Below, piece by piece: positions 1 through 10,500 of a stretch of 64,000 bases of DNA (position 1 is its first letter; the number at the start of each line of letters is the position of its first letter). Below the pieces are notes generated by a model. The model searched no databases. It had not been told where the DNA came from and worked only from the letters and a program-made list of their open reading frames with translations. Source of the stretch: Anaerocolumna sp. AGMB13020 (GTDB lineage Bacteria > Bacillota > Clostridia > Lachnospirales > Lachnospiraceae). The DNA lies in contig NZ_CP136910.1 of the NCBI RefSeq assembly GCF_033100115.1, positions 4,343,001 through 4,407,000 on the forward strand. Reading direction: 5' to 3'. Position numbers and translations under genes: made by a program.

Positions 1-151
1 ATGTTGTAGGTTGAACCATCGAGATATATGGTGATATCATACGGATGGAAGTTTAAGAAAGTGGTGAAGCCAATGATAAAATAGCAAAATGATTCTCTAA
101 ATACTCAAAGCATATTATATGACAGAATTATATTTTAAAGGGAGATTCTAA
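1..151. other. 5' edge, no gene assigned
   Basis: Short AT-rich stretch at the window edge. The reading frames are short and have no recognisable protein. A weak GGGAG ribosome binding site just before position 152 serves the next gene. It could hold the tail of an upstream gene, but this cannot be shown from the sequence. Confidence 0.4.
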
Positions 152-979
152 ATGTGCACAAGTTTTGCAGTATACAATCAAGAAAAAGCTATTTATGGTA
201 TGAATTTCGATACTGAAGAAATTGATTTAAAACTAAAAGTCAATCGTTATAATGATATGAACTTATTTTACTTATCAGGCTTAGTAGATAACCAATACAG
301 GGATATCGCCGGGATTAATAGTGAGGGTCTTTTTATCTGTACGCAAGCAGTAGAGTATAGTCCAGGTTTTAAATCAAGTTGTAACGAAAATGATTGGTTT
401 GCTTTTGACACTTTTGATGAGGCGCTAAAGAAAACAAGAAAAACATCTGAATTTTTTGAAATTCTTAATAAAAGAGTAATCTCGTATCCTAGAAATCCAT
501 TATTTCCAGATTTAGGGCTGCATACTATTATCGCTGATAAAACTGGTAATGCATTTATTCTGGAAGAAGGAAATGATACCAACATCGTAAGCCCTATTCA
601 TAATGATTTTATTATTATGACTAATTTCCCAAATGGGAATTTTAAGGAAGCAAATTATAATAAAGTATATGGGATAGGTGCAGATAGATATATTTGTGCT
701 CATGAATATATATATAATAATATTCATAGCTTTGGAATAAAGGAAGCCTTTGAAGTTTTAAGTAAAACTAGTCAGGAGGATACTCTCTGTTCAATAGTAT
801 ATGAACCATTAAAAAATGAGATTTATATTAGTTTTAAAAAAGATTTGAGCAAGAAATGGAAGATTTCTATTAACGAAAAAACAATCCAATCATTGGATGG
901 ATTTTTAAGCAATAATAAAATTCAGTTTACAAAGGATGAAATATTAGTGAAGGATCTTATTCGCTTATATAACAATTAA
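152..979 (+). CDS. Linear amide C-N hydrolase (choloylglycine hydrolase / penicillin V acylase-like)
   Basis: A 275-residue protein beginning MCTSF, so removal of the initiator Met would expose Cys2 as the N-terminal nucleophile typical of the Ntn-hydrolase choloylglycine hydrolase superfamily. The following YGMNFDTE (about residues 15-22) matches the position of the conserved R/N-x-D segment of bile salt hydrolases and penicillin V acylases. Family members cleave linear amide bonds (conjugated bile salts, penicillin V, acyl-homoserine lactones); the substrate here is not predictable. There is no signal peptide, so it is cytoplasmic. Length is slightly short for the family (about 310-340). 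AAGGGAG precedes the ATG. Base composition is clearly more AT-rich than most of the window, as for the GNAT gene that follows, which suggests both may be acquired. Fold assignment is fairly secure, substrate is not. Confidence 0.72.
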   Translation: MCTSFAVYNQEKAIYGMNFDTEEIDLKLKVNRYNDMNLFYLSGLVDNQYRDIAGINSEGLFICTQAVEYSPGFKSSCNENDWFAFDTFDEALKKTRKTSEFFEILNKRVISYPRNPLFPDLGLHTIIADKTGNAFILEEGNDTNIVSPIHNDFIIMTNFPNGNFKEANYNKVYGIGADRYICAHEYIYNNIHSFGIKEAFEVLSKTSQEDTLCSIVYEPLKNEIYISFKKDLSKKWKISINEKTIQSLDGFLSNNKIQFTKDEILVKDLIRLYNN

Positions 980-1116
980 TATGCAAGAGCTATTGTATTT
1001 ATATAAAATTATTTTATAATAGTTATAGCAGAGTATACCATAATCATACAGTTGGACATTATTGGGTCTTAAATGCTTAATTTATATAATATACAGCTTA
1101 GAGAAAGGATGAGGCT

Positions 1117-1581
1117 ATGGATATCAGAATCGAAAAAGGAAGTTTAAAATATCTTAGCGATTGTGAATGTGCACTCTTGAACTCCGAATTAGGAAGAAAG
1201 TATTTTGAACATGAGGGAAGTGGAAAAAAAGCTATAATAGAAGGATTGGAACAAGAGAATTTATACGTTGCAATAAGTAACAATGAATGTGTAGGTTTTG
1301 TGTTTTACATACCCAAAGGTATTTTTCATAGTTTCCCTTTATTACATTTAATTTCGGTAAAAGATGAGTACAGAGGCAAGGGAATCGGTAATAATCTGAT
1401 GAGTTTCTTAGAAAGTTTAGCTTTTGAAAATGCTAATAAAATATTTTTGGTTGTTGCGGACTTTAATCCAGATGCAAAACATTTTTACGAAAAATTGGGC
1501 TATCAACAAGTTGGCGAGATACCAAACCTTTATAGAAAAGGGATAAATGAATATTTAATGATGAAAGAAAAAGAAGTGTAA
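1117..1581 (+). CDS. GNAT family N-acetyltransferase
   Basis: A 154-residue single-domain GNAT protein. The acetyl-CoA binding motif A is visible as DEYRGKGIGNNLM (about residues 86-98), preceded by a beta strand that begins LHLISV, and a C-terminal FYEKLGYQQVGEIP typical of motif B. Such enzymes transfer an acetyl group from acetyl-CoA to an amine or protein N-terminus; the substrate is unknown. An AGAAAGGATGAGG ribosome binding site lies just upstream. It sits alone after the AT-rich amidase gene and shares its low GC. Confidence 0.8.
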   Translation: MDIRIEKGSLKYLSDCECALLNSELGRKYFEHEGSGKKAIIEGLEQENLYVAISNNECVGFVFYIPKGIFHSFPLLHLISVKDEYRGKGIGNNLMSFLESLAFENANKIFLVVADFNPDAKHFYEKLGYQQVGEIPNLYRKGINEYLMMKEKEV

Positions 1582-1660
1582 TTTAGTTTGTATCAAATAA
1601 GCATAACACCATACGCTCAACACATTAATCATACCTATACCTAATAAATATACCATACAT

Positions 1661-1706
1661 AATTACAGTCCGTCACACCATTAATGTGAACGGGCTGTAA
1701 TCATTC
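1661..1706 (+). terminator. Hairpin, probable terminator after GNAT gene
   Basis: Arms ATTACAGTCCGT (1662-1673) and ACGGGCTGTAAT (1690-1701) pair with one G-T pair, followed by a modest T-rich tail. The remaining DNA up to 1862 holds the leader of the next gene and shows nothing else recognisable. Confidence 0.5.
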
Positions 1707-1862
1707 TTCGAGATTTATAGCATTAACACCGGGTTGTACTTTGGCATGCCCGACCGTGTAATATAGCAGTACTCTCGCTTGTTGAAATATGTCAAGCTGT
1801 ATCCTTTGTTACTTCATTGGGTATAATAAACAAATCTAAAATATAGAAAGGAGTTGATGTCC

Positions 1863-3922
1863 ATGCAAACTACAACAGATAGAGTACCTAATCGCTTGAT
1901 TAATGAGAAAAGTCCGTATCTCTTGCAACATGCTTACAATCCTGTGGATTGGTTCCCTTGGTGTGATGAAGCTTTTGAAAAAGCTAAGAGAGAAGACAAA
2001 CCTATATTCTTGTCGATTGGGTACTCCTGACGTGAGTGCAGTAATCTACTTGCCATTGGTGCCATGTAATGGCACATGAGTCCTTTGAAGATAAGGATGT
2101 TGCTGAATATCTCAATGCGAATTTTGTAGCAATAAAAGTTGACAGAGAAGAACGACCGGATATTGATAATGTATATATGACAGCTTGCGTAAGTCTTACA
2201 GGAGAAGGCGGGTGGCCACTAAGTATCTTTATGTCTCCGGATCAGAAGCCTTTTTATGCCGGAACTTATTTTCCGAAGTATTCCAGGTATAATATGCCTG
2301 GGTTTACGGAGCTGTTGAGAGCAGTCAGAAAAGCATGGGACAACTCAAGAGAAGAACTGTTAAAATCCGGTGATGAGATTATGCAGGCCATGCAGCAGAA
2401 AGAGCATAAAAAATCGGAAGTTGACTTAAGAGAACTGACAGACTCCGGTGCAGCAGCTTTTAAGAAGTATTTTGATAAAAACAATGGCGGTTTTGGCAGA
2501 GCGCCTAAGTTCCCCACACCCCACAATCTGATGTTTCTGCTTAAATATTACTATTATTATAAAGAGAAAGAAGTACTTACTATAGTAGAAAAGTCACTGG
2601 ATGCAATGTATCGGGGCGGAATATTTGATCATATCGGATATGGTTTCTCCAGATATTCTACGGACTCAGTCTTTTTGGTGCCTCATTTTGAAAAAATGCT
2701 GTATGACAATGCCCTGCTGACCATTTCCTATCTGGAATGCCTGCAGCTGAGTGGAAAAAAACATTACGGTGAAATAGCAGAAAGAATTCTGCTATATGTG
2801 GAACGGGAGCTTAGAAGCAGCGAAGGTGGTTACTTTTGTGCCCAGGACGCAGACAGTGAAGGTGTGGAAGGAAAATATTATACTTTTGTACCGGAGGAAA
2901 CTATACAGTTACTGGGTAAGGAGGATGGAACGTATTTCAATGAATACTTTGATATAACAGAGAAAGGTAATTTTGAAGGAAAGAATATTCCGAATAGGAT
3001 ACCTGCACTAGAACTCGGTAACATTGAGACCATTCTGGAGGAAAGAATTGATGCTCTTACTCCACAGATTTATAACTATCGTTTCGGAAGGACAAAACTA
3101 CACAAGGATGATAAGATTCTCACCTCCTGGAACGGTTTGATGATAACAGCCTGCGCCAAAGCCTACAGGATATTAAGAAAAGAGAAATATCTTTCCATGG
3201 CTGAAAAAGGGGTTGTATTTATCGAGAAGCATCTATCTGAGAAAGGGCGTTTAAAGGTACGTTACAGAGATGGCAGCAGCAAGGGAGAAGGACATCTTGA
3301 GGATTATGCATTTTATATTCTTGCATTGCTAACTCTTTATGAAGCTTCCTTTGACATTCAATATCTTAAGCTGGCAGTCAGTTATGCAAAGACTATGCTT
3401 GCTTTCTTCTTTGATGAAAAGGAAGGTGGATTTTATTTAAGTGCAAAAGACAGTGAAAGTCTTATCTATCGGCCAAAAGTAGTAGATGATAATGCTATAC
3501 CCTCCGGAAATTCTGCGGCAGTGTTTGTATTAAAAAAGCTTGGGGATATGACTGGAGATACGGAATTTATATATTCAGCTGAGCTACAGATAAAGTATCT
3601 TTCCGGCGCTATTGATCATCCCCTGTCTCACAGTTACACACTCTCAGCAATGCTTGATTTCATACAGCCTGGCAAAGAGTTGGTGTGTGTTACGAAGGAT
3701 GGAGAAACAGCAGCATTAGAGAAGTTCTTAAATCGTTATTACCTTCCCGGTTTAAGTGTTGTGGTAAAGAGCACAGAGAATGCAGAGCAGCTTGGTGAGG
3801 TCATTCCTTTTACAAAAGATTATCCGGTAGAAGACAGGACAGCATATTATCTATGTCAGAACAGAAGCTGTCAAAGGCCGGTTTATGATATTTCTGCGCT
3901 GAAGGAACTTATGGAATTATAA
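1863..3922 (+). pseudogene. DUF255 / thioredoxin-domain protein (YyaL / SSP411 family), disrupted by a 20-nt insertion
   Basis: The gene starts at ATG 1863 after GAAAGGAG and reads [21 protein letters not shown], a clear family N-terminus, up to LSIGYS. It then meets TGA (2028-2030). The expected continuation TCHWCHVMAHESFED resumes in another frame at 2048. The bases between (2028-2047) are 20 nt with no counterpart in the family; deleting them gives an intact 679-residue protein, the usual family length. The downstream frame also has a TGA at 2033, so neither frame reads through. The rest (thioredoxin-like domain, then an alpha/alpha-barrel domain resembling cellobiose epimerase folds) is intact to 3922. 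An internal start at 2069 would give 617 residues lacking the CHWCH motif. Family function is poorly defined. It is either a recent pseudogene, a recoding case or an assembly error. Confidence 0.85.
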
Positions 3923-4008
3923 AACGAAGGGGCAGTTCAAGCAGGGGTATTACCCAAATACCTGTTTCGTTATCCGGCATTTGGTTTCCAGGAACAAAAG
4001 TAGAGAAT

Positions 4009-4077
4009 AAAAGCTGCTATTTCAAAGTATCACTTCAGCAAATCTAATGTGAGGAGAAGCTTTTACTAGCAGCTTTT
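4009..4077. terminator. Long-loop hairpin between convergent genes
   Basis: Arms AAAAGCTGCT (4009-4018) and AGCAGCTTTT (4068-4077) are perfectly complementary around a 49-nt loop. It lies between the plus-strand DUF255 gene and the minus-strand nucleotidyltransferase and could end transcription from both sides. Confidence 0.45.
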
Positions 4078-4154
4078 GTTAAAACATTTATTGAGTTATA
4101 CGTTAATACAATAGGATGTCATTATGAAATCGACATTCATAAAATTCTCACATC

Positions 4155-4928
4155 TTACTGAAATATAGATATTCCGATATTTTCTTTTATCCAATAATAA
4201 AATTTGAGATTAAACTTCTCTGATATTTCTACAGGATAGTTATCAATGATATAATCCAGTATCTTTATGAGAGAATTCATGATTTTATCGATACTCTCTT
4301 TATTCATTCCGGAAGCAGCGCCGCAAAGCCACTCAAACTGTTCGGCAGGAATGATTTCATTAATTTTCTTAAGCCCTAAATAGGCATAATCCTTATCATA
4401 AAGATAACGGAGTAAAATTGCACTGCTGCTGATGGTACTGGACATAATATGCTGTGCCCAAGGGTAGTTTCCACGCCTGTAAGCAGCATCACCCTCTATA
4501 AAGTAATACATGGCTTCGTTAAAGTATTCAACCAGCTCTTCCACCGCGGTGATACGAAATTCCGGTTCATAGGAACTGAATTTATCCGAAGGATCGTAAA
4601 TGATTTTTATTTTGTCACTATGAGGAAGAGTATCTGCCGTAACGGTATATAAATCAAAATGGAGACCGTTGTTAAAGATTGCAACAATCTGTTCTGCGAC
4701 AAAATTCACATGGCTGGCATATAGAATCGGCAGATAGCTCTCCAGATATTCCATTCTATTCGCTAAAAAGGTCTGCAGGTGTTCCTCTTTTACAACCGCA
4801 TACATATCTACGTCGGAGAACGCATCATCATCGTCCCGTCCAATAGAGCCTTTTACCAGAATTGCTTCACATAGTCCATCTGCTATCATAGCTTTGCTGA
4901 TTACTTCAATTGCTTCATAGGTTCTCAT
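4155..4928 (-). CDS. Nucleotidyltransferase-domain protein
   Basis: A 257-residue protein with an N-terminal polymerase-beta-type nucleotidyltransferase motif GSIGRDDDDAFSDVDMY (about residues 27-43). The G-S-x-G-R start and the two Asp of SDVD are the metal-binding signature of aminoglycoside and MNT-type nucleotidyltransferases. A further Asp in HFDLYTV (about residues 94-100) could be the third metal ligand. The helical C-terminal half resembles the substrate-binding half of aminoglycoside nucleotidyltransferases, but no antibiotic specificity can be claimed. GAAAGAGG precedes the ATG. It is a stand-alone minus-strand gene whose terminator is probably shared with the convergent upstream gene. 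Confidence 0.68.
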   Translation of the reverse strand: MRTYEAIEVISKAMIADGLCEAILVKGSIGRDDDDAFSDVDMYAVVKEEHLQTFLANRMEYLESYLPILYASHVNFVAEQIVAIFNNGLHFDLYTVTADTLPHSDKIKIIYDPSDKFSSYEPEFRITAVEELVEYFNEAMYYFIEGDAAYRRGNYPWAQHIMSSTISSSAILLRYLYDKDYAYLGLKKINEIIPAEQFEWLCGAASGMNKESIDKIMNSLIKILDYIIDNYPVEISEKFNLKFYYWIKENIGISIFQ

Positions 4929-5093
4929 AATTACCTCTTTCCGGATTATCCAATTTTGTAATGTTTCCTGTTTCTACGGATGCTGCTGAATTACTGTAGG
5001 CTGTGTTTGAAGCTTTTTTGTAGGACCGGAGGTTACACTGTATGGGAGGTTAAGTACTGCACTTGGATTGGATAACGATTGTCTGACATTGCT

Positions 5094-5257
5094 TAGGGTG
5101 TGTCTGAAAACTGCTTGTGCCGGGCTGGATGTTCCACTTTGTGGGAGACAAGGCGTGATTTTGGGTGCGTAGTGGTGCTACGTTCCCAAAATTGCAACGC
5201 AGAATACCGCAAAGTGGGGCATTCAGAATGGTGCAATGAGTTTTCAGACACACCCTA
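5094..5257. mobile_element. 164-bp palindromic MITE-like element with TA-flanked terminal inverted repeats
   Basis: Perfect terminal inverted repeats GGGTGTGTCTGAAAACT face each other and are flanked on both sides by TA, the target duplication expected for IS630/Tc1-mariner type insertions. The whole element is an imperfect palindrome: each half of about 80 bp can pair with the other (for example CCACTTTG with CAAAGTGG, and ATTTTGGG with CCCAAAAT). There is no internal coding capacity. The rightmost TA supplies part of the TAG stop codon of the chemoreceptor gene. A shortened relative is at 21069-21121. Family assignment is inferred only from TIR and TA. Confidence 0.75.
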
Positions 5258-6994
5258 GGTTACCACAATAAATTTATCTACATTTTCAAATAATAATGCG
5301 GCCTGTGTATTGAGATCTTCGCTGAAGGCAGAACATTCTTCTGCCGCGGCAACATTGTTCTGAACGATAGCAGAAATCTGGTTGATGCCTTGGGTTATTT
5401 GCATAATCTCGTTGTTCTGTTTTCTGCTCTGACCGTCTATTTCTTTCATGATATCTCGAAAACGGTCGATCATGGTGTTGATATCATTTAAGGAGGAGGC
5501 GGTTTCAAGTGTGGTCTTTGAACCTTCTTCTACTGCTGCAATGGAGGTATGGATAAGTTTTTCTGTCTCGTTTACAGCATCTGCAGACTGCATTGCTAAT
5601 AGACGCATTTCCTCGGCTACAACAGCGAACCCTTTACCCTCTGTACCTAAACGGGCTGATTCAATGGAGGCATTCAGTGCCAGAAGATTGGTTCTGGCAG
5701 CGATTGCACCTACCGCTTTGTTAATGGAGCTGATTTTTCCAGAGGCAAGTTCGATATTTTCCATGGCAGCCCGTAAGTTCTGCATTCGGTCATTCCCTTC
5801 TTCCGCCTTATCAAGGATTTTTTCTATGTATTCCGCAGCTTTATCCACACTTATGGTATTTTTTTCAACATGAGAAGAGATTTCTTCCAGAGAAGCTGAC
5901 AGCTCTTCAATAACTCCGGCCTGGTCACTGGCTCCTTCCGCCAGTGTCTTTGACATATCGGAAACCTGTACGGAACCGCTCTTTACCTGGCTGGAGGCCT
6001 GATTGATGGAGAGTAGTGCTTCGTTTAGGAAGGCAGTAATGTCATTGATAGAGTTCTTTATAGGTATAAAATCGCCCTGATAATTTCCTGCGGTCTGAAT
6101 TCTTAAATCACCGGAGGAAATTTTTGAGAGATTCCTGGTGATGTCTTCCACAATAGAGTGCATCTGTGCAATCAGGCTGTTTTCAGCAGCAGCCAGAATT
6201 CCGGTCTCATCTTTTGTTGTAATATTCTCGGTTCCGGCGGAATGGACATCACCTTCGGACAATTGATGAAGTCGTTTGGTCACCAGTGTCAGGGGCTGTA
6301 TGATGCCTGCTATAACTTTGCTGGTCTTTCTTGTACCGACAATAACACAGGCAATACTGATAAGAATCAGCAAAACACTGGAAACAGCCTGCTGGCCTCG
6401 GAGCTTAATTACTTCTAGGTTGATATCATCGTAATAGTTCCCGGTGCTGATATACCAGCCGTAAGGTTCAAACTTCCCGGTATAGGCTCTTTTCTTAAAA
6501 ATGCCGTCTTTTTCCGGTTTGGTGAAGTAATATTCTGTATAAGCGGTTCCATTGTCCCCTGCTTTGATTAGATTTTGTATGTAATAAGTGCCTTTTTTGT
6601 CTACTGCATCAAATCTCATGGTACCTTCGTATTCAGGATTCATATGAATGACACATAATCCATCAGCCATATCTGCCCAAAAATAACCATTGCCATTATT
6701 ATAACGACTGTCCCTGACTAACTGTTCGGCTGTAGCCAAGGCGTCTGCCTCCGTTATCTCACCGTTCTCATAACGTGCATAATTAACGGAAAGGGTGCTG
6801 ATAAGATTATCAACGGCGGTTTTAATTTCCACATCAAAGCCCTGTTCCTTCTCCTTTATTGCTGTGTCGTAGGATATCTGTAATGCAATTCCGGCGGTTA
6901 TGAACAATGCAACAACAGTTACAATTAATATATTCTGAACTCCCTTTAGCAGCTTGTCCTTTAACATCATGTCTTTGGTGTCTGTCTTTTTCAT
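5255..6994 (-). CDS. Methyl-accepting chemotaxis protein with extracellular Cache domain
   Basis: A 579-residue transmembrane chemoreceptor. A first membrane segment (about residues 18-42) is followed by an extracellular single-Cache domain (about 45-195, with [10 protein letters not shown] and the [16 protein letters not shown] motif typical of Cache_2). A second membrane segment (about 200-222), a HAMP region and a C-terminal coiled-coil signalling domain come next. The signalling tip reads [20 protein letters not shown] with downstream [15 protein letters not shown], close to the MCP consensus. It would relay ligand binding to CheA/CheW. The ligand is unknown, though Cache_2 receptors often bind small organic acids. 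GGAGG precedes the ATG. It is divergent from the rhamnogalacturonan lyase gene, so sensing of plant-derived compounds is a reasonable guess. The stop codon lies at the edge of the MITE-like element, so the C-terminus may have been altered by its insertion. Confidence 0.93.
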   Translation of the reverse strand: MKKTDTKDMMLKDKLLKGVQNILIVTVVALFITAGIALQISYDTAIKEKEQGFDVEIKTAVDNLISTLSVNYARYENGEITEADALATAEQLVRDSRYNNGNGYFWADMADGLCVIHMNPEYEGTMRFDAVDKKGTYYIQNLIKAGDNGTAYTEYYFTKPEKDGIFKKRAYTGKFEPYGWYISTGNYYDDINLEVIKLRGQQAVSSVLLILISIACVIVGTRKTSKVIAGIIQPLTLVTKRLHQLSEGDVHSAGTENITTKDETGILAAAENSLIAQMHSIVEDITRNLSKISSGDLRIQTAGNYQGDFIPIKNSINDITAFLNEALLSINQASSQVKSGSVQVSDMSKTLAEGASDQAGVIEELSASLEEISSHVEKNTISVDKAAEYIEKILDKAEEGNDRMQNLRAAMENIELASGKISSINKAVGAIAARTNLLALNASIESARLGTEGKGFAVVAEEMRLLAMQSADAVNETEKLIHTSIAAVEEGSKTTLETASSLNDINTMIDRFRDIMKEIDGQSRKQNNEIMQITQGINQISAIVQNNVAAAEECSAFSEDLNTQAALLFENVDKFIVVT

Positions 6995-7579
6995 TTGTAA
7001 GCCTCCATTTTCATTTCTGTCATTCGTTATAATCGGTTAATCTGGACAAGCCCGGCGATAGAGCCAGCTAAGTCTGGAAACTCAAAAGATAACTGTAAGC
7101 AAAGATTTATATATTTCATCCAGAGCAATATCTGGGGATGAAGTTAAAAAAATTCGTGTATAAGTATCGATAGCTCAATATATTATAGTAATCTTATTCA
7201 CAAATTACAAGTAAAAATCGTAAATGAGATTTGTAAATAGTATTCCGTGAAGTATATTTCATCCATTTTATAACTTAAAATGGATGCTTCCTGTATCGGG
7301 TATAATTTTGAACGGAAATGTATAAAAAAAATATCAGAATATCAAAAAAATAACAAAAACAAACAAGCTTAAAATAGATTTGGAACTAAAAATATATAAA
7401 AATGCACGATTCAAAGTTGAAAGTGAACAGTATTTTGTAAAAAGTGAATGGAAAATATTACATATCGGATTTAATATAGGACTTGTAAATTTTAGAAAGG
7501 AACTTTTTGGGGTTTGTTATGGAGGGCAGAAAAAAGCTTATGCTGCCCATCTGTAAGAATTATGATTGGAGGTAAAGGG
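6995..7579. promoter_or_regulatory. Divergent intergenic region between chemoreceptor and rhamnogalacturonan enzyme
   Basis: This AT-rich region must carry the promoters of both divergent genes, but no clear -35/-10 pair could be fixed. It contains a perfect 11-bp inverted repeat CATCCATTTTA (7260-7270) with TAAAATGGATG (7276-7286) around a 5-base loop, a candidate operator or an early terminator. A GGAGG ribosome binding site at about 7568-7572 fixes the lyase start. Confidence 0.45.
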
Positions 7580-10500
7580 ATGAAAAAGCGAAAACGCAGA
7601 GTGCTTGCCATACTATTGGCTGTAACCATGACTGCAGGAAATGTAGCCGGTACCAGTTTGCCGGCAGCTGCACAGGAAATCAGTGGGAGTGGGAACACGT
7701 CCGGCTATATGCATTATGCAGAGGAACAATTAATTGCCGAATACAACTTTGGCACAGATATAACAAAGGATAGTGTGTATACACCCGATACAGGAGTTGG
7801 TTTTCAGGATGTGGCATATCCAAATGAAGCAGCGGGCTGGATTGGCGGGGTATATAACCCAAGAGTTCCGGTGTATACTGAAGCAGTCGGTTATGTAAAT
7901 ACCGTGTCAGGAGGAGCAATCAGTGCAGATGTACTGGAAATATCGGGGAAGGTGTGGACAGAAACAGAAAGCAGCGGTTATGGTGTATACACCTATGAAA
8001 ATACCTCTGAATTCTGTATGGATCTTGCGAATGCCGATTACAATGTAGGCATCACTCTGGTAAATCCAACAGATAAAGCCTATACCGCATATCTGGAGGC
8101 AGAGAATATTACTAAAACCTCCGGTATTACGGTAGTTCCGGGAGGATCGGTAACATCAACCATAACTGCGGTGCTGGTGGACGGACAGCTGAATCTGAAA
8201 TTCCTGGCAGCCAGCAGTGCCACCCAGGAAGCTTCAGCAGTTCCTGGTAAGGTATATGTAAGTAAGGTATCTGTAATCAGGCAGGCAACCAATGGAACAG
8301 CTGCGAAACCGACGATATTTATTGCCTCGGATTCAACTGTGCAGACTTATGATGCGTATTATTATCCGCAGACCGGCTGGGGACAGGTACTGCACAATTT
8401 CTTTGGCAGCTTTGTAGGCGAATATGAAACCGTTGACTGTAATTACAGCCAGGCCCAGACCTATGAAACTGAAAACGTCATAATTGAAAACAGGGCAATC
8501 GGCGGCAGGAGCTCCAAGTCCTTTATAGACGAAGGGAAACTGGATGACCTCCTGGAGGACGTAAAACCGGGTGATTACGTCCTGGTGCAATGGGGACATA
8601 ATGATGCCACAACTTCCAGGCCAAATCGTTATGTGTCACCGGCAGAGTTCCCGGAAGCTTTACAGTATTACATAGATGGGGCCAGACAGAGAGGAGCTAC
8701 CCCTGTACTAGTAACTCCGGTAGCCAGGTACAGCCCCAAGGCTGACGGAACCTTTAACAGTGACTTTGAAAGCTACAGGCAGGCAATGTTAACCTTGGGC
8801 ACAGCCCAGAGTGTTCCGGTACTGGACTTAACAGGTGCTTCCCTGGCCTTGTGCGAAAGTATTGGAGTGGAGGGCAGCAAGTCTTTATTCCTGCATCTGG
8901 CAGCCGGTGATTATGAGGGTGCTTATGCCGGTGGTGTTTCAGATTCTACCCATCTCCAGTATTATGGCGCATATAAGTTTGCCCAATGTGTGGCAAAGCT
9001 GATTGGAAGCTACACTACCGATGCACAGCTCGATGCATTAAAGGGAGCAGTAGAGCTTAATGCTCCCACCACCCTTCCGGCAGCAGTTACCGGAACGACG
9101 GTTACTACGGTAGGTGCAACCAGTGTAAGTTTTAAATGGAACGGTGCAGAAGGTGCGGAGCTGTACTATATCTACCGAAAGGAACTTACGGAAGGTGAGA
9201 CCATAGACAATGTGGATTTTTCAACGGCACAAAAGTATTCTGTAAGTTCTACGGTTAAATATACAGATAAAAACTGCGTGGGCGGAAGAACCTATGTGTA
9301 CGCTGTCAGAGCCTTTAATGAGTTCGGGTTAGGTGAGTTCTCAGAGAAATTCGCCGTAACCACCAAATCTGCACAGTATAGATATGATTTTGACAATGTG
9401 GCCTCTGACCCGGTACTCGCGGGCTGGAATCAGGTAACCTGCACCCAGCTCTATTCTGAGACACTGGGATACGGCTGGATTACTGCACCCAATTATGGCC
9501 GGAACCGCGCAAATAACGGAAATGCCGATTCCAACGCCATGACAGATGATTTCTGTTTGGGAGCGGGTGAATTTGCGGTAAAATTACCGAACGGTGATTA
9601 TGAACTGAAAATATATGCAGGTGATCTGTTGCCTACAGCTACTGGTACCATTAAATCCTCCTACACAGCAGAAGGAGAATCTATTGGAACAATTTCTGCA
9701 AAGCTATCAATCGGAACCTTGAGTGCTGTGGTCAGGATTACGGATGGGATGTTAAATTTAGGAGTAGGCGGTTCCAATTATATCAACGGTATGGAAATTA
9801 CACCTTTACTATTGGCACCGGCCAATGTATCCTATTCAGAACTTGAATTTACCGAGCGGAATGCTACCTTTCTCATAAGCTTTGGTGAAGTAAGCGAAGC
9901 TGTTTCCTATAAGGTATATCAGAAAGCTTTCACGGACTTAAACTTTACTGTTGTTAAGTCTATTGCGGCAGCCGACAGGGAATCTCTGGACGCAAGGGCA
10001 ATGGTGGCCAACATCGGTGAGACCAGACAGTATTATGTAACGGCTGTAACAGCTGATGGTACAGAATCGGCAGCCAGCTCTGTCTTAACCATTGAAATGA
10101 CAGACCCTAATTCACCACCTCCGGCTAAACCGGTTAATCTGACCTGTGTTTCAGCAGCGGAAGGGAATATCGTAATTTCCTGGGAAGCAGTAAATGGTGC
10201 TATTTCCTATAACATCTACCGCTCTGACAAAGCAGAAGGAGCCAAAGGCTTTAACGGCTTTCAGAAAATAGGAGAAGCAGCGGCACCTTCCTATACGGAT
10301 ACTGACAGTGATCTGGATACCAATATTCATTATTACTACAAAGTGGAAGCGGTAGGAAAAGGCGGTGTAGGGGAGAAATCCGATGTCTTGCAGACTCCCA
10401 TAACAGATTCCCTTATCAGACAGAAAGCAGAGGTACTCACTGACAGAGGGCTGGTGGCAGTGAATCTGTCAGGGGATAAGGGTGGTGAAATCAATGTAAC

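Noticed and set aside
2028-2030. UGA as selenocysteine or as an antizyme-like +1 frameshift site (TCC TGA)
   Set aside because: Neither reading leads into the CHWCH frame: a plus-one shift gives the wrong frame, and the correct frame contains another TGA at 2033.
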